Below, piece after piece: positions 52,949 to 61,482 of a stretch of DNA of 64,000 bases. The translations under genes and the position numbers were made by a program. Numbering within the stretch: position 1 is the stretch's first letter; each line of letters opens with the position of its first letter. This DNA comes from Synechococcales cyanobacterium CNB (GTDB lineage Bacteria > Planctomycetota > Phycisphaerae > Phycisphaerales > UBA1924), in contig SZOZ01000009.1 of assembly GCA_030263455.1 (NCBI GenBank), positions 62,001 to 126,000 of the forward strand, in the 5' to 3' direction. The notes under the pieces are model-generated. The model did no database searches. It was not told where the DNA came from and saw only the letters and a program-made list of their open reading frames with translations.

Positions 52949-53725
52949 TCACGGGCAAGCTCGGCATGGCGGTCGCGTCACTGCTGTGTGCCATCCGCGG
53001 CCCGCCTCCGGCCACTCGATGCAGCCGGAAATCAGCCCGAGGAACTTGTACGATCCATTGTCGTTGATCAGCACAGGACTTCCGGACCTCCCCTCGCGGA
53101 TTGCACTCTCCTCCTCAAACTTGACGATCACCACACGATCTCGCCATACTCGGGGTCTTTGCCCGGTTCGATCGGCTTCGGCGGCGTCGATCACCCCGAC
53201 AACGGAACCACCGAACTCCGAACTGTCCATTCGTAGGATTACCGAGGCGCCAAGCGGGACAGCTGATGCAACATCCAGGACACCGGACTCGAGACCGTAA
53301 TCCGGCCGCGGAAGCCAGCCGATTCGCACTTCCGCCCAATCGCCGACAATCCAGTTCCGTCCCGGACTGACGAGCACTTGCCGGCTTCCCGTGACGAAAC
53401 TCGATCCAATGCCGTCGATCGTGATCCCACCTGATTCTGAGTCGGGCAGCAGATGAGCAACAGTCCACAGCAGCCCTGGGGCAGCCATGACGCCGAACCC
53501 CTCGGCCCGACCGAACTCACCGTTGCGCACGGCTGGGACCGAGAGCGCAATGGATCGATCGCCAACGGTCCCGCATCGTCCTGAGGATGGCGCAGTTGTG
53601 CACCCACCATCGGCGAGCATTGCCGCACAAACGAACGCGACCCACTCCAGGGGTACGTGAACGATGCCCGGAGAGGGACGGGCTGGCTGCGAACGCTCAC
53701 TCCGACGTGACTTCGTAAGGCTCAT
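52949..53725 (-). CDS. Trypsin-like serine protease, exported
   Basis: 258 residues. A weakly defined export signal near VPLEWVAFVCAAMLADGGC could be a lipobox-like Cys. Catalytic features of S1-type proteases: His in LLWTVAHLLPD (about residue 89), candidate Asp in GDWAEVRIG, and nucleophile Ser in EGRSGSPVLINDNG with the oxyanion Gly (G-x-S-G-S-P). It is short and ends soon after LISGCIEWPEAG. Codon use is less GC-rich than neighbours. The start is ATG 53725; it overlaps the upstream lipoprotein gene by 29 bp, so the two are coupled. An alternative ATG at 53740 adds five residues. Substrate unknown. Confidence 0.65.
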   Translation of the reverse strand: MSLTKSRRSERSQPARPSPGIVHVPLEWVAFVCAAMLADGGCTTAPSSGRCGTVGDRSIALSVPAVRNGEFGRAEGFGVMAAPGLLWTVAHLLPDSESGGITIDGIGSSFVTGSRQVLVSPGRNWIVGDWAEVRIGWLPRPDYGLESGVLDVASAVPLGASVILRMDSSEFGGSVVGVIDAAEADRTGQRPRVWRDRVVIVKFEEESAIREGRSGSPVLINDNGSYKFLGLISGCIEWPEAGRGWHTAVTRPPCRACP

Positions 53726-54473
53726 CGTAGAAGACGCCATTGTGGGTCAGGAAGACTAGCGGGAGGTCGATCGGTTGAGCGCCGGCCTCTTCACACAGAT
53801 ACTTCAGCGTGACGAGTTCCCACGAGCCATCAGCATTTGTGAACGCCAAGCGATCGAACCCCAGGTAGTAAAGGTTGAATGCCAGGTCCGATGCCGTGCC
53901 ACGCATGTCGACGATGCTCTCAGCGGGAATCCCACCGCCGGGGGAGTATCCCGCGCCGATTGTCGAAAGAACGCCTACGGTGCCGCGCAGCGCGACCGGC
54001 GGGAAGACCTCGTCCTGATGGACTTGCAACAGCATCTGCACCCGGCCGTCATCGTCCAGCGTCGGTCCGATCGGATCGATGAACCGCAGCCGGAGTGCCG
54101 TGTACTCATCCACGTTCTGCGGCACAACAGTGCCGCACCAGACCTCGAATGGCCCACCGTCGCACTTCAGGTCCACGAGCACGCAGCCGTCAGGTATGTC
54201 GGGATGGCTCGGGGCACCGGGTAATGAGCAGAAGATGCAGATCGGAATGCCCCTCGCCGTGAACTCCTCGCACTTCACCCAACCCTGTGGAAGCGTAGGC
54301 AGAATCTTGCGATCGCGCGTCCACCGATCATCGTACTTGAACCCCGGCCCTGTGATGCTCCTTTCGAAGGTGTCGCCAGGCGTGGACTGACAGCCGGTGA
54401 ACATGATGGACGCCGCAGTGATGGACAGCAGCATCACCACCACTGCCACAGCACCCCCTATGAGGCTTGACAC
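53697..54473 (-). CDS. Lipoprotein of unknown function
   Basis: 258 residues from GTG 54473. Hydrophobic signal SSLIGGAVAVVVMLLSITAA with lipobox MFTGC (about residue 26). The mature part has several Cys (GWVKCEEF, IPICIFCSLPG, DGCVLVDLKCDGG, VWCGTVV) and strands such as YTALRLRFIDPIGP and GRVQMLLQVHQDEV. Not recognised. GTG 54473 was chosen because it gives a clean lipoprotein signal; the in-frame ATG at 54563 would add residues encoded by a repeat. Four AGGTCCG 7-mers lie 10-38 nt upstream of the start. A good promoter is at 54639-54667. The protease gene overlaps its 3' end. Confidence 0.6.
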   Translation of the reverse strand: MSSLIGGAVAVVVMLLSITAASIMFTGCQSTPGDTFERSITGPGFKYDDRWTRDRKILPTLPQGWVKCEEFTARGIPICIFCSLPGAPSHPDIPDGCVLVDLKCDGGPFEVWCGTVVPQNVDEYTALRLRFIDPIGPTLDDDGRVQMLLQVHQDEVFPPVALRGTVGVLSTIGAGYSPGGGIPAESIVDMRGTASDLAFNLYYLGFDRLAFTNADGSWELVTLKYLCEEAGAQPIDLPLVFLTHNGVFYDEPYEVTSE

Positions 54474-54483
54474 CCGACATCCA

Positions 54484-54511
54484 AGGTCCGAGGTCCGAGG
54501 TCCGAGGTCCG
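54484..54511 (-). repeat. Four perfect AGGTCCG heptamers
   Basis: AGGTCCG repeated four times without error at 54484-54511 (CGGACCT on the coding minus strand). The block is 10 nt before the GTG start of the lipoprotein gene and fills the place of a ribosome site. Perfect copies indicate recent expansion. Confidence 0.9.
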
Positions 54512-54638
54512 ATCGCAAGTCATGGCTTGCCTCCTTTCTGTTCCGTCCAGCAGGCGCGTCCATACCGCCTCAAGGTGCGTCACCAGCAACGCACGATCAG
54601 GCCTCGAGTCAACCACTCCGCCAATAGGCTCTTACCGC

Positions 54639-54667
54639 AAGATACCGTCCTTGAGCCATGCTGTCAA
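54639..54667 (-). promoter_or_regulatory. Sigma70-type promoter for lipoprotein-protease pair
   Basis: Minus-strand TTGACA (54667-54662) with a 17-nt spacer and TATCTT (54644-54639): perfect -35 and 4-of-6 -10. It is in the AT-richest part of the window (54640-54740). Transcription from about 54632 gives a ~160-nt leader that includes the heptamer repeat. The 310-bp gap between this gene and purC holds no other gene that I can see. Confidence 0.7.
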
Positions 54668-54783
54668 GCACAAATGTTGTTCGTTCCCATGACTTACAAG
54701 GTCTTGATTATCAATAAGTTACCAACCTACTGTTGAGCCCGTCCGTGCAGAGTGATCTACGACTCCTATTCCATCTGCTTTCC

Positions 54784-55764
54784 CTACCGCGTCAGCCGCC
54801 GCGCCGCTTCCTCGTACCGTGCCACCGTCCCAGCCACCACCTCCGGCGGCAGTTCCGGCCCCGGCGCCCGCTTGTCCCAAGTGCCCGCGGCGACCAGCCC
54901 CTCGAGGTACTCGCGGACGAACTGCTTGTCAAAACTGGCCTGCGCCCGGCCCGGCTCGTAGCGGTCCGCGGGCCAGAAGCGCGAACTGTCGGGCGTGAGG
55001 GCTTCATCGATGAGGATCGGCTCGTCGCTCTCGGGCCGGCCGTCCGCGCCGATCGGCACGCCGAACTCGAACTTGGTGTCGGCGATGATGATGCCGTGCT
55101 CGAGCGCGTGCGCCGCCGCCGCGCTGTAGATCGCCAGCGAGACCTCGCGCAGACGGTGCATCACCCCCTCCCCAACCATCGCCGCCGCACGCTCGAACGG
55201 GATGTTCTCATCGTGCCTGCCCTGCTCCTCCTTGGTCGCGGGCGTGAAGATCGGCTCGGGCAGACGGTCGCACTGGCGCAGGCCGGCGGGGAGCGGCACG
55301 CCGCAGACCGAGCCGGTGGCGAGGTAGTCCTTCCACCCCGAGCCTTCGAGGTAGCCGCGCACGACGCACTCGACGGGCACGACGCGGCAGGCCCGGGCGA
55401 TCATCACGCGGCCGTGCAGGCTCGCGCGCGGTGTGTCCCCCGGTCCGAACGCCGAGGCGGGCACCTCATCCGCGTCGGTTGAGAGCAGGTGCGTTTGGCA
55501 GAGGCCCCGCTGTTCCACCCAGCGCAGCCAGAAGGCGGCGATAGCCGTCAGCAGCCGCCCTTTGCCCGGTACCGGCGTGGGCATGACGACGTCGAAAGCC
55601 GAGAGGCGGTCGGAAGCCACGATCAGCAGACGCGGCCTCCCTTGGCCGTCCGGCGGCAGGTCGTAGACGTCCCGGACCTTTCCCCGACGGCGGCCGGGGA
55701 GGGAAAGTCGGGACTCGAAAAGCGCGGCGTCGGACCCCGAGCAAGACCCGCATGAGGTGGTCAT
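54784..55764 (-). CDS. purC: Phosphoribosylaminoimidazole-succinocarboxamide synthase
   Basis: 326 residues; the longer, eukaryote-like form of SAICAR synthase (bacterial ~240). De novo purine step: ATP-dependent ligation of aspartate to CAIR. Motifs: RRGKVRDVYDL (about residue 27), VASDRLSAFDVVMP, VPVECVVRGYLEGSGWKDY, FTPATKEEQGRHDENIPF, IIIADTKFEFG, LIDEALTPDSSRFWP, and SFDKQFVREYL. The start ATG 55764 has a TACGAT hexamer 6 nt upstream and no ribosome site, so the mRNA may be leaderless. A stop at 54784 is followed by the AT-rich gap. Confidence 0.96.
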   Translation of the reverse strand: MTTSCGSCSGSDAALFESRLSLPGRRRGKVRDVYDLPPDGQGRPRLLIVASDRLSAFDVVMPTPVPGKGRLLTAIAAFWLRWVEQRGLCQTHLLSTDADEVPASAFGPGDTPRASLHGRVMIARACRVVPVECVVRGYLEGSGWKDYLATGSVCGVPLPAGLRQCDRLPEPIFTPATKEEQGRHDENIPFERAAAMVGEGVMHRLREVSLAIYSAAAAHALEHGIIIADTKFEFGVPIGADGRPESDEPILIDEALTPDSSRFWPADRYEPGRAQASFDKQFVREYLEGLVAAGTWDKRAPGPELPPEVVAGTVARYEEAARRLTR

Positions 55765-55770
55765 GGGCGG

Positions 55771-55776
55771 ATCGTA
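55771..55776 (-). promoter_or_regulatory. Candidate -10 box, leaderless purC
   Basis: Minus-strand TACGAT (55776-55771) ends 6 nt before the purC ATG. At normal spacing the transcript would start at the A of ATG. No -35 was recognised. Confidence 0.35.
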
Positions 55777-55910
55777 GAGCCGGGTGCCGTGCCCCGGGAT
55801 CGGCGCGCCGAGAATCCTGTCTCCAGCAGGGTTGCAGTCCGCCGCCGGCCGGGGACAATGCCGCAGTCGTCCGGCGGCCGCCGGGGGGCGCAGGGAGGAC
55901 GCCGCTCGCC

Positions 55911-57584
55911 ATGCTGAACTTCGTGGTCTTCAACGGCGGAACGGAGACCGCCCTCAACCTCGGGCACGCCTACCTGATCGGTCCGGACGACGTCCCCTCA
56001 CCGGCTTCCCTCAGGACCGACAACGGGCTGATCCACTGCGACAAGGGCGCGGACGGCTCGGCGGGGCTGGCTTTGCAGTTCGCTCTCGAAGGCCTGCCCC
56101 CCGCCCCGGACGGCGGCGTGGTTCCGACGATCGGGCTGGTGACTGTGCAGACCTGTTTGCTGCCGCAGCGCGAAAGCCCGTACCTGCTGAGCCTCGAACT
56201 CGCCCGGCATCGGATCATGACGTTCCTGAACCGGCTGGAGGACTGGGGGCTGTTCGACCTGCCGACGGACGATCCGATCCTGCGACAGTTCGAGCGTGCC
56301 CGTCAGACGTTCACGGCCGCGCTGGTCGCGCCGCGGCAGCCGACGGAGCAGGACCCGCACGGCTACTCAGCCGAGGCCGACCGGCTGGCGCGCGAATCGC
56401 TCGCTCTGGCGATCGACGCGGGCGAACGGCTCGCGCTGCTGAACGCACAACGGCAACTCGAGCGACGGCTCTCAGGCCGGCTGTACGCGGAGGCGGCCGA
56501 GCGGTACGCGGCGGCATCCGGCGATACACCGCCCGCGAACGCGCCGATCATCCTGCAGAACTCGGTAGGCGTGACGCTGCCGGGTCGCGGGCTGGTGGGG
56601 TGCGAGGTTTCGCCGCGGTCGTTCACGGAGGCGCACCAGCGGGCGGTCGTCTCGGCGTGCGACTTCATCTCGCTGCCGATGCGCTGGGTGGACATGGAGC
56701 CGGGCGAGGGTGAGTACAGTTTCACGGGCACGGACCGGTGGATCGAGTGGGCGGTGCGCAGGGCGAAGCTGCCGGTGCACGCCGGGCCGATCGTGGACTT
56801 CCGCCCGGCGAGCGTGCCGGACTGGCTCTACATCTGGGAGAACGACTACGAGACGCTGCGCGAACTGGTGTACGAGCACGTGCGCACCATCGTGACGCGA
56901 TATCGGCGCACCGTGGCACGCTGGACGGTCGCGTCCGGGCTGCACGTGAACTCGAGTTTCCGTCTGTCGTACGAGCAGATGCTGGACCTGACGCGACTGT
57001 GCGTGCTGCTGGTGCGCAAGCTGCAACCCTCGGCCAAGGTGCAGGTCGAGATCGACCAGCCGTGGGGCGAGTACTACGCGACGAACCGGCAGTCGCTGCC
57101 GCCGCTGGTGTATGCGGACACAATGGCGCAGGCCGGGATCACGGTGGACGCGTACGCGCTCCGGCTGCACGCTGGGACGCCGGAGCCGGGTTGCTCGACG
57201 CGCGACCTGATGGCTCTCTCGTCGATCCTGGACCGCTACGCCGCGCTGGAGCGACCGATCGTGGTGTCGTCGCTGGCCGCGCCGAGCCGCGCTGAGCCTG
57301 CGACCGAGGAGGTAGAGCCTGGTCGTTGGCGATCGCCGTGGAGTGAATCCACGCAGGCGGAGTGGTTGAGCAAGGCGATGGCGATCGCCTTGGCCAAGCC
57401 GTTCGTCCATAGCGTGTGCTGGTCTGAACTGGCGGACGCCTCGGCCCGCCCCGAGGCGCCGGACTGCGGGCTGATGACGGCAACGGGCCAGCCGAAGGCC
57501 GCGCTGGCTCGCCTGATCGAGCTGCGTGCGGCATTGATCGCCGGTCGCACGCCGCCGGACCTGGCCGTGGGATTGCTCTCGTGA
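55911..57584 (+). CDS. GH10-like TIM-barrel protein
   Basis: 557 residues. Residues 1-230 are a non-GH domain beginning LNFVVFNGGTETALNLGHAY. From ~240 on the pattern is glycoside hydrolase family 10: FISLPMRWVDMEPGEGEYSF, DRWIEWAVRRAKLPVHAGPI, VPDWLYIWENDYE, VRTIVTRYRRTVARW. In active GH10 enzymes the acid/base Glu sits in a WDVVNE segment; here the aligned stretch reads ARWTVASGLHVN, lacking Asn-Glu. A nucleophile candidate is Glu in VQVEIDQPWGE. It may be inactive or use another mechanism. No export signal is evident. Ribosome site GGAGG is 12 nt before ATG 55911. GTGA overlap with the ComEA-like gene. Confidence 0.7.
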   Translation: MLNFVVFNGGTETALNLGHAYLIGPDDVPSPASLRTDNGLIHCDKGADGSAGLALQFALEGLPPAPDGGVVPTIGLVTVQTCLLPQRESPYLLSLELARHRIMTFLNRLEDWGLFDLPTDDPILRQFERARQTFTAALVAPRQPTEQDPHGYSAEADRLARESLALAIDAGERLALLNAQRQLERRLSGRLYAEAAERYAAASGDTPPANAPIILQNSVGVTLPGRGLVGCEVSPRSFTEAHQRAVVSACDFISLPMRWVDMEPGEGEYSFTGTDRWIEWAVRRAKLPVHAGPIVDFRPASVPDWLYIWENDYETLRELVYEHVRTIVTRYRRTVARWTVASGLHVNSSFRLSYEQMLDLTRLCVLLVRKLQPSAKVQVEIDQPWGEYYATNRQSLPPLVYADTMAQAGITVDAYALRLHAGTPEPGCSTRDLMALSSILDRYAALERPIVVSSLAAPSRAEPATEEVEPGRWRSPWSESTQAEWLSKAMAIALAKPFVHSVCWSELADASARPEAPDCGLMTATGQPKAALARLIELRAALIAGRTPPDLAVGLLS

Positions 57585-58027
57585 AGGAACGCGCCGCTTC
57601 GAGCGTGGACTGGACGGGTGGGCCGTCGAAATGGGCGGCGGTCGCGATCCTCGGCGGCGCATCGATCGTCGGCATCGGCTGGTCGATCGCCACGCGACAT
57701 TCGGGGCCTGCACCGGCGCGCGCCGCCGACACGACGGCCATGCCCCTGAGCGCGGTACCGGGTGCTTCCCCCCAGCACGAGCCAGGCCGTACCTCATCCG
57801 AAGACCGGGCCGCGCCCGCCTCTTCGATCGCCCGGCTCATCGACCTCAACTCGGCCTCCGCCGCCGAGTTGCAGTCCCTGCCTGGCATCGGACCCGCGCT
57901 GGCGGCACGCATCGTCGAGGACCGCAACGCCACCGGCCCGTTCGGCTCGGTGGACGACCTGCAACGCGTCCGCGGCATCGGGCCGATCACGATCGAGAAG
58001 ATTCGCCCGCTCGCCACGACGCGCTGA
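57581..58027 (+). CDS. ComEA-like helix-hairpin-helix protein
   Basis: 148 residues from GTG 57581. One N-terminal membrane helix (KWAAVAILGGASIVGIGWSI), a low-complexity linker rich in Ala, Pro and Ser, and a C-terminal tandem helix-hairpin-helix domain: IDLNSASAAELQSLPGIGPA (about residue 86) and DLQRVRGIGPITIEKIRPLA. This is the ComEA architecture: membrane-bound, double-stranded DNA-binding in the periplasm, used for DNA uptake. No comEC or pilus assembly genes are nearby. It overlaps the GH10-like gene by 4 bp (GTGA), so they are co-translated. Confidence 0.8.
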   Translation: MKERAASSVDWTGGPSKWAAVAILGGASIVGIGWSIATRHSGPAPARAADTTAMPLSAVPGASPQHEPGRTSSEDRAAPASSIARLIDLNSASAAELQSLPGIGPALAARIVEDRNATGPFGSVDDLQRVRGIGPITIEKIRPLATTR

Positions 58028-58044
58028 CCGTGTCGGCCGGCGGG

Positions 58045-58050
58045 TATGAT
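58045..58050 (+). promoter_or_regulatory. Candidate -10 for mfd
   Basis: TATGAT (58045-58050) within GGGTATGATGG, the only A/T-rich hexamer in the 102-bp gap before mfd; leader about 73 nt. No -35 recognised. Confidence 0.35.
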
Positions 58051-58129
58051 GGCGGCGTTCCAACGCGCGTGGCGAAGGCCGGGCAAGAACCCCCGGCCGC
58101 GTGTGCGCCTGCGCGCGCCGCAGTGATTC

Positions 58130-61100
58130 ATGCCCAACCGCCCGACAGACCGGCTCGACGCCATCGCGGCCCACCCAGCCTTGCGCGACCTCGCCCGCGC
58201 GATGGACGCGGGCCGGCGCGTCGTCGCTGACGGCATCTCCGGTTCATCCACGCCGATCGTCGCGGGCGCGCTGGCTCGTGCGCTTCGCCGGCCTGTCGTG
58301 CTTGTCATGGCCCACACCGACGAGGCCGAGGACGCGCTGGACGAGCTCGAGTCCGTCGGTGTGGATGCGTTGCGCCTCCCCGCGCTCGAAGTTCTCCCCG
58401 GCGAGACGAACGTAAGCCTGGACCTGTTCGCGGAGCGTAGCGCCGTAATCGAGCGCGCCCGCACGCTCGACCCGGCAGCCTCCGTTGTCGTCATCTGCCC
58501 TGTGCAGGCGCTCATGCAGGGCGTGCCGATGCCGGACCGACTCGCGGCGATCTGGCGGACCGTTCGCACGGGCGAGCGATTGCGCCCGGCGGACCTGGCC
58601 CGCTGGCTCGACGGCGCGGGCTATACGCGCGCCGACGCCGCTGACGAGCCGGGGCAGTACGCCGTGCGCGGCGGCATCCTCGACGCCTTCTCGCCCGGCA
58701 CGAACGCGCCGGTGCGCTTCGACTTCTTCGGCGACGAGGTCGAGCGCATCAACGAGATCGACCCGGCGACGATGGCCTCCGACCGGCGCACGGACGCGGT
58801 AAGCCTCGTCGCTGCTGACCCGGCGCGTGTCGTGCCCGACGACCGCTCCACGCTCTTTCTCGACCTGCTCCCGAGGAGCACGGCCGCCGTGCTCGCCGAG
58901 ACGATGGAGGTCGTCGAACAGGCACGGGGCTACTGGGAGCGCACGACGGACAGCAGGGGCATCTTCCCACCGCCCGCGGTCCTCAAGGCTCTCGAGACGC
59001 GCACGAGCGGATTCGCCGAGATCAACCAGTTCTCCGCGGGAGCGGCCTCGGCGGACGTGCGCGTTCCGCTTCCCGTTGCGCCGCTCCCCCACTTCGATGC
59101 CGACGCAGCGGCGGCGGTGCGCGAACTGGCTGCCATCAAGGCAGGACGTGTGGTCGCGCTCTGTCGCAACGAGGGCGAACGCCAGCGGCTGGGCGAACTG
59201 CTCGACGAGTTCGCCCCGGCCGCGGCTGCGCGGGTCGAGCGCACGATCGGCTACCTGCACCGCGGGTTCGTGTGGGGTGACGGCGACGCCTCGCTCGCGC
59301 TCGTTCCGGTTCACGAGCTGCTGCACCGCTTCGACGTGCGCCGACGGGCCGCGCCCGGGCGCCTCCGCGCGGGGCGCGCGATGGATACGTTCCTCGACTT
59401 CGCGCCCGGCGATTTCGTCGTGCACGCCGAGCACGGCATCGCCCGCTTCGTCGGGCTGACGGCGATGAAGCCGCGCGCCATGCCTGGCCGCGCCGCAGTC
59501 GCCAACGACGACCCGCAGGAGTATCTCACGCTCGAGTTCGCCGGGCGGTCGAAACTCCACGTCCCCGCGACGAGCATCGACCTGGTGCAGCGCTACGTCG
59601 GCGGGTTCCGCGGCAAGCCGCAGCTCTCGACGATCGGCGGCACGCGCTGGCAGACGCAGAAGGCCCGCGTCGCCGAGGGCGTGCGCGACCTCGCGGCCGA
59701 GATGCTGCGCGTGCGCGCCGCCCGTGAGGCGATGCCCGGGATCCGATATCCCGCCGACACACCCTGGCAGAAGGAGTTCGAGGCGGAGTTTCCGTACGAG
59801 GAGACCGAGGACCAGCTCGCCGCGCTCGCCGAGATCAAGAAGGACATGGCCTCGCCGCGGCCGATGGACCGGCTGCTCTGCGGCGACGTGGGCTTCGGCA
59901 AGACGGAACTGGCGATCCGGGCGGCGTTCAAAGCGGTCGAGTCGGGCCGGCAGGCGGCGGTGCTGGTGCCGACGACGGTTCTCGCCGAGCAGCACGAACG
60001 CACCTTCCGCGCCCGCTTCGCAGGCTACCCCTTCCGCGTCGAGAGCCTGTCGCGCTTCAAGACCGGGCGCGAGCAGAACGAGATTCTCGCCGATCTGCGG
60101 GCCGGTCGCGTGGACGTCGTGATCGGCACGCACAGGCTGCTCTCCGCCGACGTTGCCTTCGCCGACCTCGGGCTGGTCGTCGTGGACGAGGAGCAGCGCT
60201 TCGGCGTCGAGCACAAGGAGAAACTCCTCCGCCTGCGCATGACCGTGGACGTGCTGACGCTCTCGGCCACGCCGATCCCGCGCACGCTGCACATGGCGAT
60301 GCTCGGGCTGCGCGACATCTCCAGCCTGGCGACGCCGCCGCTCGACCGGCGGGCGATCGTGACCGAGGTCGTCCCCTGGAACGACCGGCGCATCGCGCAG
60401 GCGATCGCACGCGAACTGACGCGCGGCGGGCAGGTCTACTTCGTGCACAACCGCGTCCACAACATCCGGCGCATCGCAGACGAGGTGCGCCGACTGGCCC
60501 CGGACGCCCGCATCGACGTGGGTCACGGCCAGATGCCCGCACGCGAGCTCGAAGCCGTCATGCTCCGATTCATGCGCCGCGAGACCGACGTGCTGGTCTG
60601 CACGACCATCATCGAGAGCGGGATCGACATCCCGACGGCGAACACCATGATCATCAACGACGCCGATCGCTTCGGCCTTGCCGACCTGCACCAGTTGCGC
60701 GGGCGAGTGGGGCGATCCGACCGCCGGGCCTACTGCTACCTGCTGCTGCCCGTCACACGCACACTCAGCGAGACGGCCCGCAAGCGGCTCCAGGCCGTCG
60801 AGCAGTACGCCATGCTCGGCGCCGGCTTCAAGATCGCCATGCGCGACCTCGAAATCCGCGGCGCGGGCAACCTCCTCGGCGCCGAGCAGTCCGGGCACAT
60901 CGCGGCCGTCGGCTACGAGATGTACTGCCGACTGCTCGAACGCGCCGTCCACGAACTGCGCAACGAGAAGCCGCCTGAGCCGACGAGCGGGACGGCGGTC
61001 GAGATCGGCGTCGCCGGCACGATCCCGCGCGCGTACATCCCCAGTGACGCGAGGCGGCTGGACGCATACCGCCGGATCGCCGCGGCGGCGGCGCCCGCGG

Positions 61101-61471
61101 AACTCGAGGCTGTCGCCGCGGACCTCGCCTCTGCCTATGGCCCGCTGCCGCCCGCGGTCCGCCGGCTGTTGGAACTGGCTGAACTGCGTGCGCTCGCCGC
61201 CGCGCTGAGCGTGCGCGCGGTCATCGTCCGCGAGCGGGACGTGGTCTTTCGCACGGCCGACCCCGCGCCGATCGCCGAGCGCCTCCGCCCCGCGCGGGGC
61301 ACCGTTACGGCCCTGCCGCCGAAGGCGCACGACTCGCTGCACGAGGTGTATTACAGACCGCCGGAGCAGTACCTGGAACCGGAGACGCTGCTGCGGGTGC
61401 TGAGAACACGGTTGAACGACTCCGACCGCCGCGAGCCTCTGACGCGCGTCGAACCATCACGCGTTCGGTAG
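58130..61471 (+). CDS. mfd: Transcription-repair coupling factor
   Basis: 1113 residues (E. coli 1148). Mfd frees stalled RNA polymerase and recruits UvrA. Domains: UvrB-homology region with GQYAVRGGILDAFSPG and RFDFFGDEVERI (about 180-215); the RNA-polymerase-interacting CarD-like domain GDFVVHAEHGIARFVGL (about 427); translocase motifs Walker A CGDVGFGKTELAIRAAF (about 584), DEEQ in VVDEEQRFGV, SATPIPRTLHMA, TTIIESGIDIPTAN and QLRGRVGRSDRRAYCYLL; then the C-terminal TRCF domain from ARTIP-like GTIPRAYIPSDARRLDAYRR. Start ATG 58130. The stop is 11 bp from the convergent antiporter. Confidence 0.97.
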   Translation: MPNRPTDRLDAIAAHPALRDLARAMDAGRRVVADGISGSSTPIVAGALARALRRPVVLVMAHTDEAEDALDELESVGVDALRLPALEVLPGETNVSLDLFAERSAVIERARTLDPAASVVVICPVQALMQGVPMPDRLAAIWRTVRTGERLRPADLARWLDGAGYTRADAADEPGQYAVRGGILDAFSPGTNAPVRFDFFGDEVERINEIDPATMASDRRTDAVSLVAADPARVVPDDRSTLFLDLLPRSTAAVLAETMEVVEQARGYWERTTDSRGIFPPPAVLKALETRTSGFAEINQFSAGAASADVRVPLPVAPLPHFDADAAAAVRELAAIKAGRVVALCRNEGERQRLGELLDEFAPAAAARVERTIGYLHRGFVWGDGDASLALVPVHELLHRFDVRRRAAPGRLRAGRAMDTFLDFAPGDFVVHAEHGIARFVGLTAMKPRAMPGRAAVANDDPQEYLTLEFAGRSKLHVPATSIDLVQRYVGGFRGKPQLSTIGGTRWQTQKARVAEGVRDLAAEMLRVRAAREAMPGIRYPADTPWQKEFEAEFPYEETEDQLAALAEIKKDMASPRPMDRLLCGDVGFGKTELAIRAAFKAVESGRQAAVLVPTTVLAEQHERTFRARFAGYPFRVESLSRFKTGREQNEILADLRAGRVDVVIGTHRLLSADVAFADLGLVVVDEEQRFGVEHKEKLLRLRMTVDVLTLSATPIPRTLHMAMLGLRDISSLATPPLDRRAIVTEVVPWNDRRIAQAIARELTRGGQVYFVHNRVHNIRRIADEVRRLAPDARIDVGHGQMPARELEAVMLRFMRRETDVLVCTTIIESGIDIPTANTMIINDADRFGLADLHQLRGRVGRSDRRAYCYLLLPVTRTLSETARKRLQAVEQYAMLGAGFKIAMRDLEIRGAGNLLGAEQSGHIAAVGYEMYCRLLERAVHELRNEKPPEPTSGTAVEIGVAGTIPRAYIPSDARRLDAYRRIAAAAAPAELEAVAADLASAYGPLPPAVRRLLELAELRALAAALSVRAVIVRERDVVFRTADPAPIAERLRPARGTVTALPPKAHDSLHEVYYRPPEQYLEPETLLRVLRTRLNDSDRREPLTRVEPSRVR

Positions 61472-61482
61472 ATGGGGCACCC

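Noticed and set aside
58244-61342. A reading frame of more than 1000 codons on the strand opposite mfd
   Set aside because: It is an antisense shadow caused by high GC; the plus strand encodes a full Mfd with all motifs, and the antisense product has no recognisable pattern.
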